Notes: a model not told the origin generated them from the sequence alone. Positions 46,654-56,742 are shown, counted from the stretch's first letter. The stretch: 64,000 nucleotides of DNA from Dechloromonas sp. (GCA_017302355.1 JAFLDQ010000002.1:1-64000), one strand, 5' to 3'. Translations and numbers: made by a program.

Positions 46654-46681
46654 GGGCCGACGGATTCCGTCGGCCCTTTTT
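46654..46681. terminator. Bidirectional terminator
   Basis: GGGCCGACGG and CCGTCGGCCC pair with a three-base loop. T5 follows on the plus strand and T6 on the minus strand. It ends both the PpiC transcript and the opposing acyl-CoA dehydrogenase transcript. Confidence 0.92.
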
Positions 46682-46709
46682 GCTGGCTGAGCCAGGACGG
46701 CGCTGCGTA

Positions 46710-48506
46710 TCAGAACTGCTCTTCGCTCAACTCCAGCGCACCGGCCGCACCATTGACCACCGCGTAGGAAAGCCCGCGCGCCTCGGACATCACATGATCG
46801 GCAAAGAAGCGCGCCGTCACGATCTTGGCTTCGAAGAAACGGGCGTCGCCTTCGCCGGCAGCCAGTTTCGCCCGCGCGACCAAGGCCGCACGCGCCATCT
46901 GCCAGCCCCCTGCGACGATGCCAAGCAGCTTCAGGAAAGGAACGGAGCCAACCGACACGGCCTTGATATCCTTTGCATAGTTAGCGACGATGTACGCAAC
47001 CGCCTCTTCCACTGCATCCACGCCTTCGGCCAGCGCCCCGCGCATCGCGGCAAACGCGGCACCGTCTGCAGCGGCGAGTTCGGCTTCCACCCCACGCATG
47101 TCCGCGATCACGCTCGCGATCGTCGCGCCGTTTTCGCGTGCGATCTTGCGTCCGATCAGGTCGTTCGCCTGGATGGCCGTCGTGCCCTCGTAGATCGGCG
47201 TGATACGCGCGTCGCGAAGATGCTGCGCCGCTCCGGTCTCCTCGATGAAGCCCATCCCGCCGTGGACCTGGATGCCCGTCGATGCCACATCGACCGAGTT
47301 TTCGGTGCACCACCCCTTGACGACCGGAATCATCAGATCGACGAAGGCCTGGTTGCGCGCGCGCACGGTCTCGTCGGCGTGGTGGTGGGCCTTGTCGGTC
47401 GCGGCACCGACGACGTAGGCCAGCGCGCGCATGGCCTCGCTCTTGCTCTTCATCGACATCAGCATGCGGCGCACGTCCGCGTGATGAAGGATGCTGACCT
47501 TTGGACCGCCACGCACGCCTGCCTCGGTGCCCTGGACACGATCCTTCGCGTACTGGAGCGCATGCTGATAGGCGCGCTCGGACAAGGCGAGGCCTTCCAT
47601 GCCGACGGCAAAGCGCGCCTCGTTCATCATGATGAACATGTACTCGAGGCCGCGATTGGCTTCGCCCACCAGGGTGCCGATCGCGCCGCCGTTGTCACCG
47701 AAGGCCAGCACGCAGGTCGGACTGGCGTGGATGCCGAGCTTGTGCTCGATCGACACGCAGTGCGCGTCGTTGCGGGCCCCCAGGCTGCCATCGGCATTGA
47801 CCAGGTACTTGGGCACGACGAACAGCGAAATGCCCTTCACCCCTTCGGGCGCATCCGGCAGGCGCGCCAGCACGAGGTGGATGATGTTCTCGGTGAGGTC
47901 GTGCTCGCCATAGGTGATGAAGATCTTCTGCCCTAAGATCCGGTAGGTACCGTCGCCCTGCGGCTCCGCGCGAGTGCGCACCGCCGCGAGGTCTGAGCCG
48001 GCCTGCGGTTCGGTCAGGTTCATGGTGCCGGTCCATTCACCCGACACCATCTTCGGCAGGTACATCGCCTTCTGCTCGTCACTGCCGCGCAGCATCAGCG
48101 CCTCGATGGCGCCGGTGGTCAGCATCGGGCACAGCGAGAAGGCCATGTTGGCCGACTTCCACATTTCCATCACGGCCGTAGCGATGAGCTTGGGGAGTCC
48201 CTGGCCACCGAATTCGGGATCACCTGCCAGCGCCGGCCACCCAGCCTCGCGGAACTGGTCATACGCCGCCTTCCAGCCCGTGGCGGTCCTGACCTCACCG
48301 TCGTGCCAGCTTGCCCCTTCCTGATCGCCAACCCGGTTCAGCGGAGCGAGAACGCCGCTGGCAAACTTGTCGGCCTCTTCGAGAATCGCATCGGCGAGTT
48401 CGACCGAGACTTCCTCGTTGCCCGGAAGTTGGGCGATCTCGTCCAGTCCAGCCAGTTCTCGCATCACGAACTGCATGTCACGGATAGGTGCGGCGTAGTT
48501 GCTCAT
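46710..48506 (-). CDS. Acyl-CoA dehydrogenase, long form (DmdC-like)
   Basis: A 598-residue flavoprotein, longer than the 380-residue classical enzymes because of an extra C-terminal domain. N-terminal helices are followed by MNLTEPQAGSDLAAVRTRA, ILGQKIFITYGEHDL and the flavin-binding core. The arginine and catalytic-base region includes IQVHGGMGFIEETGAAQHLRDARITPIYEGTTAIQANDL. It oxidises an acyl-CoA and passes electrons to ETF, encoded nearby. The 3-methylmercaptopropionyl-CoA dehydrogenase DmdC has the same layout; the real substrate is unknown. GAGGGAG precedes ATG 48506. Confidence 0.9.
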   Translation of the reverse strand: MSNYAAPIRDMQFVMRELAGLDEIAQLPGNEEVSVELADAILEEADKFASGVLAPLNRVGDQEGASWHDGEVRTATGWKAAYDQFREAGWPALAGDPEFGGQGLPKLIATAVMEMWKSANMAFSLCPMLTTGAIEALMLRGSDEQKAMYLPKMVSGEWTGTMNLTEPQAGSDLAAVRTRAEPQGDGTYRILGQKIFITYGEHDLTENIIHLVLARLPDAPEGVKGISLFVVPKYLVNADGSLGARNDAHCVSIEHKLGIHASPTCVLAFGDNGGAIGTLVGEANRGLEYMFIMMNEARFAVGMEGLALSERAYQHALQYAKDRVQGTEAGVRGGPKVSILHHADVRRMLMSMKSKSEAMRALAYVVGAATDKAHHHADETVRARNQAFVDLMIPVVKGWCTENSVDVASTGIQVHGGMGFIEETGAAQHLRDARITPIYEGTTAIQANDLIGRKIARENGATIASVIADMRGVEAELAAADGAAFAAMRGALAEGVDAVEEAVAYIVANYAKDIKAVSVGSVPFLKLLGIVAGGWQMARAALVARAKLAAGEGDARFFEAKIVTARFFADHVMSEARGLSYAVVNGAAGALELSEEQF

Positions 48507-48556
48507 GGATGACTCCCTCTCGTTTATATATTCGACGCTGGTTGCCCAGGTCTCGA

Positions 48557-49222
48557 CTATTTGTTGCTCAGATAGCGCGCATCGTCGAAGCCCGCCACCC
48601 ACTCGGGTTTGTAGATCACCAGCAGGGTCACGACGGCACCACTGATCCAGGCTTCGGAAAACCCCAACAGCAGGAAATACGGCAGGTAATCGCTCAGCAG
48701 GAAATCCGCCGGATAGGCACCGGCGAACACCAGGAGTGCGGACGCGATCACGCCCTGCGCCATGACCGTGATGGCTGAACAGGCGAAGCCGACCACAAAG
48801 ATGAAAATGAAAAAATGCGCTGGCAGCGTGCGCTCGACGAGCTTGTGCAGGCTCGTCGCCACCAGCACCGGCAACGCCACGGTGACGATGAAATTGACCG
48901 GCCAGGCCTGCCATTCGATCGCACCGTTTAGCGTGATGCCGCACAACGCCAGTGCCATCGCCAGAACGGCCAGCCGCGCCCCCAATACCAGCGTGGCGGC
49001 CATCGCTCCGAGCAGATGCAGATCGAGGCCCGGCTTGACGCCGGCCTTCATGCTCCAGACGAAGGTCAGGACCACCGCGCAGCCCAGCATCACGTTCAGC
49101 GCGGGGCCCTGCTGAAGTCGCCGCCAAGGCGCTCTTCGCAGCAAGTCCCAGAACACGAAGGCCGACAGCAGGACCATGATCACGTGCCACGCCGTCGGAA
49201 ACAGCGCTGCCTCGAGGTTCAC
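48557..49222 (-). CDS. CbiM-like energy-coupling membrane protein
   Basis: A 221-residue polytopic protein with about six helices. LDLHLLGAMAATLVLGARLA and SLHKLVERTLPAHFFIFIFVVGF recall the CbiM/NikM substrate-binding S component of cobalt/nickel ECF transporters. The typical N-terminal metal-binding His of CbiM (after Met) is not present: the N-terminus reads MNLEAALFPTAWH. No CbiQ/CbiO genes are adjacent. Metal transport is possible but not proven. Confidence 0.7.
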   Translation of the reverse strand: MNLEAALFPTAWHVIMVLLSAFVFWDLLRRAPWRRLQQGPALNVMLGCAVVLTFVWSMKAGVKPGLDLHLLGAMAATLVLGARLAVLAMALALCGITLNGAIEWQAWPVNFIVTVALPVLVATSLHKLVERTLPAHFFIFIFVVGFACSAITVMAQGVIASALLVFAGAYPADFLLSDYLPYFLLLGFSEAWISGAVVTLLVIYKPEWVAGFDDARYLSNK

Positions 49223-49250
49223 GACCTCTCCCGCCGGTGTGCGTGCCGAT

Positions 49251-50183
49251 TCAGCCGACGGCGGCCGTCAGTTCCGGGATCAGGGCGAACAGGTCGCCCA
49301 CCAGGCCGTAGTCTGCCACCTGGAAGATGGGCGCTTCCGGATCCTTGTTGATCGCCACGATCACCTTGGAGTCCTTCATGCCCGCGAGGTGCTGGATCGC
49401 GCCCGAAATGCCCACCGCGATGTAGAGCTGCGGCGCCACGATCTTGCCCGTCTGCCCGACCTGGTAGTCGTTGGGCACATAGCCCGCGTCGACCGCCGCA
49501 CGGCTCGCACCGAGCGCCGCACCGAGCTTGTCGGCCAGCGGCTCGAGCAAGGTGTGATAGTTCTCGCCGCTGCCCACGCCGCGACCACCGGAGACGATGA
49601 TCTTCGCCGCGCCCAGTTCGGGACGGGCACTCTTGGTGAGCTCGCGACCGACGAGCACACTCATCCCCAGATCGGCTGCCGCAGCAATCGCTTCGACCGC
49701 CGCCGCGCCACCCTCGCCCGCTGCCTCGAAGGCGGTGGTGCGCACGGTGATGACCTTGATGGCGTCAGCGCTCTTGACCGTGGCTAACGCGTTGCCGGCA
49801 TAGATCGGGCGCACGAAGGTGTCGGTAGCTTCCACCCCGACGATGTCGGAGATCTGCGCCACATCCAGCATCGCCGCCACGCGCGGCAACAGGTTCTTGC
49901 CCGCGCTCGTGGCCGGCGCCAGTACGTGGCTGTAGGCCGGTGCCAGGCCCTTTACCAGTTCGGCGACGTTTTCGGCGCCCTGCGTTTCATAGTGCAGCGC
50001 ATCGCACACCAGCACCTTGGTGACACCGACAAGCTTGGTGGCCGCTGCTGCCGCAGCACCGCAGCTAGAACCTGCCACCAGCACATGAATGTCTCCGCCG
50101 ATCTTTACCGCTGCGCCAACGGTGTTGAGCGTGGCCGCCTTGATCGACTGATTGTCGTGTTCCGCAATAACCAGGATCGCCAT
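49251..50183 (-). CDS. etfA: Electron transfer flavoprotein alpha subunit
   Basis: A 310-residue EtfA. The C-terminal FAD domain has [33 protein letters not shown] and the [17 protein letters not shown] motif. It pairs with EtfB to move electrons from acyl-CoA dehydrogenases to the quinone pool. It starts one base after the etfB stop. Confidence 0.95.
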   Translation of the reverse strand: MAILVIAEHDNQSIKAATLNTVGAAVKIGGDIHVLVAGSSCGAAAAAATKLVGVTKVLVCDALHYETQGAENVAELVKGLAPAYSHVLAPATSAGKNLLPRVAAMLDVAQISDIVGVEATDTFVRPIYAGNALATVKSADAIKVITVRTTAFEAAGEGGAAAVEAIAAAADLGMSVLVGRELTKSARPELGAAKIIVSGGRGVGSGENYHTLLEPLADKLGAALGASRAAVDAGYVPNDYQVGQTGKIVAPQLYIAVGISGAIQHLAGMKDSKVIVAINKDPEAPIFQVADYGLVGDLFALIPELTAAVG

Positions 50184-50184
50184 G

Positions 50185-50934
50185 TCAGATCACCTTCGCT
50201 TCGTTCTTGAGTTTGTCGACCAGCTGGGCCACATCGGCCACGCGCACGCCGGCACTGCGCTTGGGCGGCTCGGCTACCTTGAGCGTGGCAAGCCGAGGCG
50301 AGACGTCCACGCCGAGCTCTGACGGCTTCAAGGTCTCAAGCGGCTTCTTCTTGGCCTTCATGATGTTGGGCAGCGTCGCGTAACGCGGCTCGTTCAGGCG
50401 CAGATCGGTGGTCACCACCGCCGGCAAGCGGATCTCGAGCGTCTCGAGACCGCCGTCGATCTCGCGCATCACCGTCGCCTTGCCCTCGGCCAGGGTCAAC
50501 TTGGAAGCGAAGGTGGCCTGCGGCCAGCCCATCAACGCAGCGAGCATCTGGCCGGTCTGGTTAGCGTCGTCGTCGATGGCCTGCTTGCCGCAGATCACCA
50601 GCGCCGGTCCTTCCTTGTCGCACACCGCCTTCAGCAGCTTGGCCACCGCCAGCGGTTGAAGCTCGGCGTCGCTCTCGACCAGGATGCCGCGGTCGGCGCC
50701 GATCGCCATCGCCGCGCGCAGCGTCTCCTGACAGGCCGTCACGCCGCAAGACACCGCCACGACCTCGGTCGCCACGCCCGCTTCCTTCAGACGCACCGCC
50801 TCTTCCACCGCAATCTCGTCGAACGGGTTCATGCTCATCTTCACATTCGCGATGTCCACGCCAGAGCCATCGGCTTTCACGCGAACCTTCACGTTGTAAT
50901 CCACCACGCGTTTGACCGGAACAAGAATCTTCAC
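50185..50934 (-). CDS. etfB: Electron transfer flavoprotein beta subunit
   Basis: A 249-residue EtfB, exact family length. It begins (V)[18 protein letters not shown] and has the signature [21 protein letters not shown]. The start is GTG 50934; GAGGAG lies about ten bases upstream. A divergent TetR gene and operator-like repeats lie in the 179-base upstream region. Confidence 0.94.
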   Translation of the reverse strand: MKILVPVKRVVDYNVKVRVKADGSGVDIANVKMSMNPFDEIAVEEAVRLKEAGVATEVVAVSCGVTACQETLRAAMAIGADRGILVESDAELQPLAVAKLLKAVCDKEGPALVICGKQAIDDDANQTGQMLAALMGWPQATFASKLTLAEGKATVMREIDGGLETLEIRLPAVVTTDLRLNEPRYATLPNIMKAKKKPLETLKPSELGVDVSPRLATLKVAEPPKRSAGVRVADVAQLVDKLKNEAKVI

Positions 50935-51049
50935 TGTACCGCGCTCCTCATGTTGTTCAAATGTGCCAGCCAAGTCATGCCGGGCCGGTTGGGTCGATTA
51001 TGTCACCTCTTCCCCGCATTGGCTCAACGCCGGCGAGCCGCGCGATTCA

Positions 51050-51089
51050 CCATACTGTGCGGTATGGGAACGTACGGTAGCGTACGGTG
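51050..51089. promoter_or_regulatory. Operator-like repeats between etfB and the TetR gene
   Basis: CCATAC-TGTGCG-GTATGG (51050-51067) is a perfect 6-6-6 inverted repeat. Immediately after, CGTACGGTAG and CGTACGGTGA (51071-51090) repeat in tandem. On the minus strand TTGACG at 51097-51102 is a possible -35 for etfBA, putting the repeats across its -10. The divergent TetR protein is the likely ligand. Confidence 0.6.
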
Positions 51090-51113
51090 AATAAATCGTC
51101 AATACTTGTCCGT

Positions 51114-51713
51114 ATGGAATCAGAAATCAAGCAAAAGAGACCGCAGCTCGACCGACAGGCATGGATTGCAGGCGCTATCGAAGTGTTGGCCGACGAAGGC
51201 GTGGCCGGGCTGCGCGTCGAAGTGCTCGCCAAGCGTCTCAAGGTCACGAAGGGAAGCTTCTACTGGCATTTCCAGGACAGGCGCGACCTGCTGATGGCCG
51301 TGCTGGGCGAGTGGAAGGAAGGGCGCATCCGCGACATCCTGAAGCAGACACGCGCGCAGCCGGGACGGGAGCTCGAGCAGATCTACCACGTCATCGACGT
51401 CTACAGCACGAGCCGCAATCGCCGCGGCGTCGTGATCGAACTGGCCGTGCGCGACTGGGCGAGGCGCGACCCGGAAGCCGCCGCGATCGTCGCCGAGGTG
51501 GACGACGTCCGCCTGCGCTCTTCGCGCGACCTGTTCCTGGCCTGTGGCCTGTCGGCAGAAGAAGCATCGAGCCGCTCGATGCTGCTATACGCCTACGTCT
51601 TTGGCGTGTCGCTCATGCTGTACGACAGGTTTCACCCTGACATTCCGGCCCTCAAGCGGGAAATTGCCCACATCATCGCGCGCCACGCCGGCGAGACCGC
51701 ACCCGCTTCCTGA
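51114..51713 (+). CDS. TetR-family regulator of the etf region
   Basis: A 199-residue TetR protein. The helix-turn-helix is RVEVLAKRLKVTKGSFYWHFQDRRDLL. The C-terminal domain is of the kind that binds acyl-CoA or other hydrophobic ligands. ATG 51114 was chosen; the in-frame GTG 51087 lies inside the operator repeats. It is divergent from etfBA and very likely controls it. Confidence 0.85.
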   Translation: MESEIKQKRPQLDRQAWIAGAIEVLADEGVAGLRVEVLAKRLKVTKGSFYWHFQDRRDLLMAVLGEWKEGRIRDILKQTRAQPGRELEQIYHVIDVYSTSRNRRGVVIELAVRDWARRDPEAAAIVAEVDDVRLRSSRDLFLACGLSAEEASSRSMLLYAYVFGVSLMLYDRFHPDIPALKREIAHIIARHAGETAPAS

Positions 51714-51717
51714 TCCC

Positions 51718-52497
51718 TCAGCGCCGAGGGGACGCACCCAGGCGCGGGAAGACGGCAAATGCGTTCTCGCTTGTCGCCGCTGCGACCTGCTCCAAAGAAA
51801 TTCCGCGCAGATCGGCAAGAATTGCGGCAAATCGCGCCAGGTTCGCGGGCTCGTTGCGCCCGCGTTGCGCCCACGCCGGCGGAATGTCTGGCGCGTCGGT
51901 CTCGAGGACGATCGCCTCGAGCGGCAGCTCTGCGGCAAGGCTGCGGATCCGGGACGAACCTTCGAACGACATCGCCCCGCCGAAGCCGAGCTTGAAGCCA
52001 AGCGCCATGAAGGCTTCGGCCTGCTGGCGGCTACCGTTGAAGGCATGCGCAACCCCGCCGCAAACCTCGATACGCCGCAGGTGCTTGAGTATCGAGTCGA
52101 TCGCGCGCCTCACGTGAAGGATCACCGGCAGCCCGTGCCTGCGCGCGAGCCTCAGCTGCGCGACAAAGAAGCGCTCCTGGATCACCGGATCCAGCTCGGG
52201 TACGAAGTAGTCCAGCCCGATCTCGCCCACCGCCAGCGCCCCGCCGTGCGCGAGCTTTTCGTCGAGCAGATCGAGGTCTTCCCCGCAGGCAGTCATGACG
52301 TACATCGGGTGGATGCCGAGCGCGTGATGAACGTCGGTGTTCATTGCCGCCAGCGCGGCGACACGCGCAAAGCTGGCGGCATCGACCGCGGGCACAACGA
52401 AGGCACCCACACCGCCCGCGCGCGCGGCGTCCATCACCTGCGGCCTGTCCGCGTCGAACTCCGCCGCGTCGAGGTGGATATGGGTGTCGACCAGCAT
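51718..52497 (-). CDS. tatD: TatD-family metal-dependent hydrolase
   Basis: A 259-residue TatD protein. It begins MLVDTHIHLDAAEFD with the metal HxH. GEIGLDYF, ILHVRRAID and LETDAPDIPPAW give the remaining ligands. Members are 3'-5' exonucleases that act on DNA and RNA. The gene ends four bases from the convergent TetR gene. It starts 16 bases after the enoyl-CoA hydratase stop. Confidence 0.92.
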   Translation of the reverse strand: MLVDTHIHLDAAEFDADRPQVMDAARAGGVGAFVVPAVDAASFARVAALAAMNTDVHHALGIHPMYVMTACGEDLDLLDEKLAHGGALAVGEIGLDYFVPELDPVIQERFFVAQLRLARRHGLPVILHVRRAIDSILKHLRRIEVCGGVAHAFNGSRQQAEAFMALGFKLGFGGAMSFEGSSRIRSLAAELPLEAIVLETDAPDIPPAWAQRGRNEPANLARFAAILADLRGISLEQVAAATSENAFAVFPRLGASPRR

Positions 52498-52513
52498 TGG
52501 CGCCCGACTCCCC

Positions 52514-53314
52514 TCAGCAGCCCTTCCACTCAGGCTTGCGCTTGGAGACGAAGGCATCGATGCCCTCGGCCGCATCCTCGGTCATCATGTTGCAGGCCAT
52601 GGTCTCAGCGGCCATCTGATAGGCCGCGTCGAGGCCCATCTCGAGTTGGCGGTAGAACATCTGTTTTCCCGTCCTGATCGCCACGGGAGACTTGGCGACG
52701 ATGCTCGCCGCCAGGCGGCCGAGTTCGTCGTCAAGCCGATCGGCGGGGACGACGCGGTTGACGAGCCCCCGCCGCTGCGCCTCCGCCGCATCGATGAAAT
52801 CACCGGTCACCAGCATTTCGAAGGCCTGCTTGCGTCCCATGTTGCGCGACAGACCAACGCTGGGTGTGGAGCAGAACAAACCGACATTGATGCCCGAAAC
52901 GGCAAAGCGCGCCGTATCCGCGGCAACGGCGAGATCGCACATCGACACCAACTGGCACCCGGCCGCCGTTGCGATACCGTGCACTCGAGCGATCACCGGT
53001 TGCGGCAGCGCGGTCAGCTTCATCATCAACTTGCCACACAAGCGGAACAGCGCCTGCTGGAACGAGAGCACAGGGTTCGCGCGCATCTCCTTCAGATCAT
53101 GGCCCGCGCAGAACGCCTTGCCGGCGCCCGCGAGAACGACGACCCGCACCGACTCATCCCTGGCGATCCGATCCACCTCGGCGACAAGCGCCTCGAGCAT
53201 CGCGACCGAGAGCGAATTGAACTGGGCGGGACGATTCAGCGTCAGCGTCGTCACACCTCCTTCGTCATGGCGCAATAACATCGCGTTCTCGTCCTGGTTC
53301 GCACTTCCGCTCAT
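52514..53314 (-). CDS. Enoyl-CoA hydratase/isomerase family protein
   Basis: A 266-residue crotonase. LRHDEGGVTTLTLNRPAQFNSLS opens the fold. AFCAGHDLKEM is the acyl-CoA oxyanion-hole region. A second region, HGIATAAGCQLVSMCDLAVAA, carries the residues at the usual Glu position; the paired glutamates of classical hydratases are not evident, so the reaction may differ. GAGGAGAG precedes ATG 53314. It probably acts in acyl-CoA oxidation with its neighbours. Confidence 0.88.
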   Translation of the reverse strand: MSGSANQDENAMLLRHDEGGVTTLTLNRPAQFNSLSVAMLEALVAEVDRIARDESVRVVVLAGAGKAFCAGHDLKEMRANPVLSFQQALFRLCGKLMMKLTALPQPVIARVHGIATAAGCQLVSMCDLAVAADTARFAVSGINVGLFCSTPSVGLSRNMGRKQAFEMLVTGDFIDAAEAQRRGLVNRVVPADRLDDELGRLAASIVAKSPVAIRTGKQMFYRQLEMGLDAAYQMAAETMACNMMTEDAAEGIDAFVSKRKPEWKGC

Positions 53315-53411
53315 CTCTCCTCCTCGCTCCCTTTACGTTAACGTCAATGGCCGCTCATGGTAGCGCCTCGCACCATGAACGGCCATCGATCTCGGACCCT
53401 GCCCGCCCTCC

Positions 53412-55064
53412 TCACTCGAAGGACGCAGTCGATTTCGCCTTCTCACGCAGGACAAACTTCTGGATCTTGCCGGTCGAGGTTTTGGGGACTTCACCGAAGA
53501 CGATCTTTTTGGGCACCTTGAAACCCGCCAGATGCTCGCGACAATGCGCGACGATCTGCTCCACCGTGGCCTCGACACCTTCGCGCAGTTCGACAAAGGC
53601 GCACGGCACCTCGCCCCATTTATCGTCGGGCAAGGCGACCACCGCGGCGGCCATCACGGCCGGGTGCTTGTAGAGCGCATCCTCCACCTCGATGGACGAG
53701 ATGTTCTCGCCGCCCGAGATGATGATGTCCTTGGAGCGGTCCTTGATCTTGACGTAGCCGTCGGGCTGCATCACCGCGAGGTCGCCGGTGTGATACCAGC
53801 CGCCGCGGAACGACTCCTCCGTCGCAGCGGGGTTCTTGAGGTATCCCTTCATCACCAGATTGCCGCGGAACATGATCTCGCCCATCGTCTCGCCATCCCA
53901 CGGAACGGGCTCCATGGTAGCCGGGTCGAGCACCGAGATGCCTTCCTGGGCGTGATAGCGCACGCCCTGCCGACCGTTCAGCGTGACCTGCTCGGCGAGC
54001 GGTAGGGCCCGCCATTCGTCATGCTTTGCGCACACTGCGGCAGGACCGTAGGTTTCGGTCAGGCCGTACACATGGGTGATGTCGAAGCCGATCTTCGCCA
54101 TGCCCTCGATCACCGCGGCGGGCGGCGGCGCCGCTGCCACCAGGCCCGACACCTTGTGGTTGATCCCCTTGCGCCATTCCTCGGGGGCGTTGGCGAGCAT
54201 CGAATGCACGATGGGCGCGCCGCAGTAGTGCGTCACGCCATGGTCGCGAATGGCGTCGAAGATCAGTCGCGGATCGACGCGCCGCAGGCATACGTTGATG
54301 CCGGCATTGGCAGCCATGGTCCATGCGAAGCACCAGCCATTGCAGTGGAACATCGGCAAGGTCCACAAATACACCGAATGCGGCGGCATGCCCCAGGACA
54401 CGATGTTGGACATCGCGTTCAGGTACGCACCGCGATGGTGATAGACGACCCCCTTTGGATTGCCAGTCGTACCCGACGTGTAGTTGAGCGAGATCGCGTC
54501 CCATTCGTCGGCCGGCTGTTCAAACTCGAACTCGGCACTGCCCGTTGCCAGCAAGGCTTCGTAGTCGAGCGAGCCGATGCGATCCCCCGGTCCGGAATAT
54601 TCGGGATCGTCGACGTCGATGACGATCATGTCCGGACGCTGAGCCAGCTCGATCGCTTTCTTCATGATGCGGGCGTACTCGCGATCGGTGATCAGCACCT
54701 TCGCTTCGCCGTGGTTGAGGATGAAGGCGACGGCTTCCGCATCGAGCCGGGTGTTCACGGTATTGAGCACCGCACCGCAGGCCGGCACGCCGAAATGGCA
54801 TTCGAACATTTCGGGCGTGTTGTTGAGCACCACGGCGACCGTGTCGCCCTTGCCGACGCCGAGCTGACGCAGCGCCGAGCCGAGCCGCCGCGCCCGCGTG
54901 TAGCTCTCCCGCCAGGTGTAGCTGCGCTTACCGTGCACCACCGCGACACGGTCCGGGTAAATGTAGGCGCTGCGCTCGATGAAGGTCAGCGGCGTCAAAG
55001 GTACGTAGTTCGCCGCATTCTTTTCCAGGCCCTGCATATAGGGCGATTGCTTGCTCTCGCTCAT
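53412..55064 (-). CDS. Acyl-CoA synthetase (AMP-binding, ligase family)
   Basis: A 550-residue ANL enzyme. It has P-loop YTSGTTGNPKGVVYHHRGA, the A5-type HVYGLTETYGPA, the hinge GDLAVMQPDGYVKIKDRSKDII, and the C-terminal catalytic Lys in PKTSTGKIQKF. It activates a medium- or other-chain fatty acid to the CoA thioester. GGGAGAGAG precedes ATG 55064. The substrate is unspecified. Confidence 0.92.
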   Translation of the reverse strand: MSESKQSPYMQGLEKNAANYVPLTPLTFIERSAYIYPDRVAVVHGKRSYTWRESYTRARRLGSALRQLGVGKGDTVAVVLNNTPEMFECHFGVPACGAVLNTVNTRLDAEAVAFILNHGEAKVLITDREYARIMKKAIELAQRPDMIVIDVDDPEYSGPGDRIGSLDYEALLATGSAEFEFEQPADEWDAISLNYTSGTTGNPKGVVYHHRGAYLNAMSNIVSWGMPPHSVYLWTLPMFHCNGWCFAWTMAANAGINVCLRRVDPRLIFDAIRDHGVTHYCGAPIVHSMLANAPEEWRKGINHKVSGLVAAAPPPAAVIEGMAKIGFDITHVYGLTETYGPAAVCAKHDEWRALPLAEQVTLNGRQGVRYHAQEGISVLDPATMEPVPWDGETMGEIMFRGNLVMKGYLKNPAATEESFRGGWYHTGDLAVMQPDGYVKIKDRSKDIIISGGENISSIEVEDALYKHPAVMAAAVVALPDDKWGEVPCAFVELREGVEATVEQIVAHCREHLAGFKVPKKIVFGEVPKTSTGKIQKFVLREKAKSTASFE

Positions 55065-55117
55065 TCGGACTCTCTCCCTGTAAGTGATCCGCATTTGCTT
55101 CGCTGCACCCCCGCGCG

Positions 55118-55792
55118 TCACGTCAAAGCGCAGGGTGCCATGCCATTCGTATCGTGCCCCGAGGATCGACGCAGACTGTCCAGCCAGCCCGAGAGATCGA
55201 GTGCAAGCCCGCTTACCGCGGCGCGAGCGGCATTCACCCCCCCTTCGGCATCGGGCGTGGGTGCTGATTCGTTTCGACCGAACTCGCGCACGGCCAGCGG
55301 CACGCTGCCATGCGCCGGGAGCAGCTGCGCACGCACCACGAGTTGCAGACGACTCCGCTCCGCCGTGTCGAAGACCTGCACGAATTCGTCGAGCTCCACT
55401 CGTAACCTGCAGGGCGAACGCCCCGCCGCGTCGCCTGCCTTGCCATGCGTGCCGCTAAACGCCCTGCGCAGGGTCTGGGCCAGCAGGTCTGGCGGCGGTG
55501 CGACCCAGCGACTCTCGCCGTAGGAACGCCGGCGCTCGGGTTGCTTCCAGGCCAGGCGGTACTGCATCGCGCTACCGCTCAGCCAGCTGGGCGCGACCAC
55601 ATCGACCTGCAATGGTGAGGGGGCCGCCGCAACACCCGCCGATTCCATCAGGCCGAAGTCGAAGAATGCGACTTGCGGCGCACGCGACACCAGCGGGCTG
55701 CACCCCGTCACGCCAGCCAACAACAGCAATGTGCTGGTACGAGCCAGGTTACGCTTGATCTGGCGCATGCGCTGTTCAAATTCCAAGTTCAT
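55118..55792 (-). CDS. ABC-type transport auxiliary lipoprotein (PqiC/MlaB-like partner)
   Basis: A 224-residue lipoprotein. The signal peptide ends in lipobox LLAGVTGC, so it should be membrane-anchored. The ABC_trans_aux-type domain follows, with RLRVELDEFVQVFDTAERS. It closes the Mla-type operon after the MCE protein, which fits a PqiC-like role in outer-membrane lipid transport. Start M1 at 55792 or M9 at 55768; both keep the lipobox. Confidence 0.8.
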   Translation of the reverse strand: MNLEFEQRMRQIKRNLARTSTLLLLAGVTGCSPLVSRAPQVAFFDFGLMESAGVAAAPSPLQVDVVAPSWLSGSAMQYRLAWKQPERRRSYGESRWVAPPPDLLAQTLRRAFSGTHGKAGDAAGRSPCRLRVELDEFVQVFDTAERSRLQLVVRAQLLPAHGSVPLAVREFGRNESAPTPDAEGGVNAARAAVSGLALDLSGWLDSLRRSSGHDTNGMAPCALT

Positions 55793-55806
55793 CCTTAACC
55801 TGCCCC

Positions 55807-56742
55807 TCAGCGCTCGAATCCCGTCTCGCCCGGCCCGGGCTCCGTCGCCTCTCGTCCGGTCAACAGCACCTGCGGCGTGCTCTCGACCTCCTCGAGCAGG
55901 CGGCCGAGCCGCCTCGAAGTAGAGGTGATCTCGCGCAAGAGATCATTGACCTGCGGCAAGGTGCCCTCCACCAGCCCCTCGCCGGCCACGGCTGCCGCCT
56001 TGTCGGCATGTGCCGCCAGCTGATCGAGGCGAGCCACCAGCGCGCGGATCTCCGCAGCCGCGGGCGCCGCCTCACCGCTCGCCCGTTCCAGGTTGGCGAG
56101 CGTCGTCGTCAGGCGCGCAACGTTTTGCGGATTCAGCACATCGCGCAGCGCGGCCACCGTGCGCGGCAGTTCGTTGAAGGTCCTGTCCATCCCGCTCGCC
56201 GCCGACTCCAGCCGCTGCAACGTGCGCCCTAGGCGGGCGGCCGCCTCGTCATCGAACATCGCGGCGACACGATCGGCTACCACACGGATGCGCTCGGCCG
56301 CCTGCAGGGCTCGATCGCCGATCTGTTCGATCAGGCCGGGCTCAAGTGCGATCCTCGGCGGATCGCCATCCTCGCTCACCAGCGGCGCCGGATCGGTGCC
56401 CCTGTCGTCGAGCTGGATGAAGGCCAATCCCGTCACGCCCTGGGTACCGAGGGTCGCGCGGGTGCCGCGCGTCACCGGCATGTCCGCGCGCAGGCGAATG
56501 CGTACCAGAAGGTTGCGCGCATCGGCCGGATCGATGTCGATCGCGCTGACCGTCCCTGCGGCCATACCGCGATAACGCACCCGCGCCTGCACGTTGAGTC
56601 CATTGACCGTGCCACGCGAGACGAGCACGTATTCTCTCGTCGGCTGCCGGTTCTGCGAGAACCACCACAGCGCGACGACCATTGCTCCGCCAAGAATGAG
56701 TGCGAAGAGTCCTGCTGCCAGTGCGTGTGCGCGACTTTCCAT
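55807..56742 (-). CDS. MlaD/MCE-domain periplasmic lipid-binding protein
   Basis: A 311-residue protein with one N-terminal membrane helix (LAAGLFALILGGAMVVALWWF) and a single MCE domain (VNGLNVQARVRYRGMAAGTVSAI). A long alpha-helical C-terminal region follows, with heptad character (about 160-290). It is the periplasmic component that moves phospholipid between membranes. It starts one base after the MlaF-like gene. Confidence 0.9.
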   Translation of the reverse strand: MESRAHALAAGLFALILGGAMVVALWWFSQNRQPTREYVLVSRGTVNGLNVQARVRYRGMAAGTVSAIDIDPADARNLLVRIRLRADMPVTRGTRATLGTQGVTGLAFIQLDDRGTDPAPLVSEDGDPPRIALEPGLIEQIGDRALQAAERIRVVADRVAAMFDDEAAARLGRTLQRLESAASGMDRTFNELPRTVAALRDVLNPQNVARLTTTLANLERASGEAAPAAAEIRALVARLDQLAAHADKAAAVAGEGLVEGTLPQVNDLLREITSTSRRLGRLLEEVESTPQVLLTGREATEPGPGETGFER

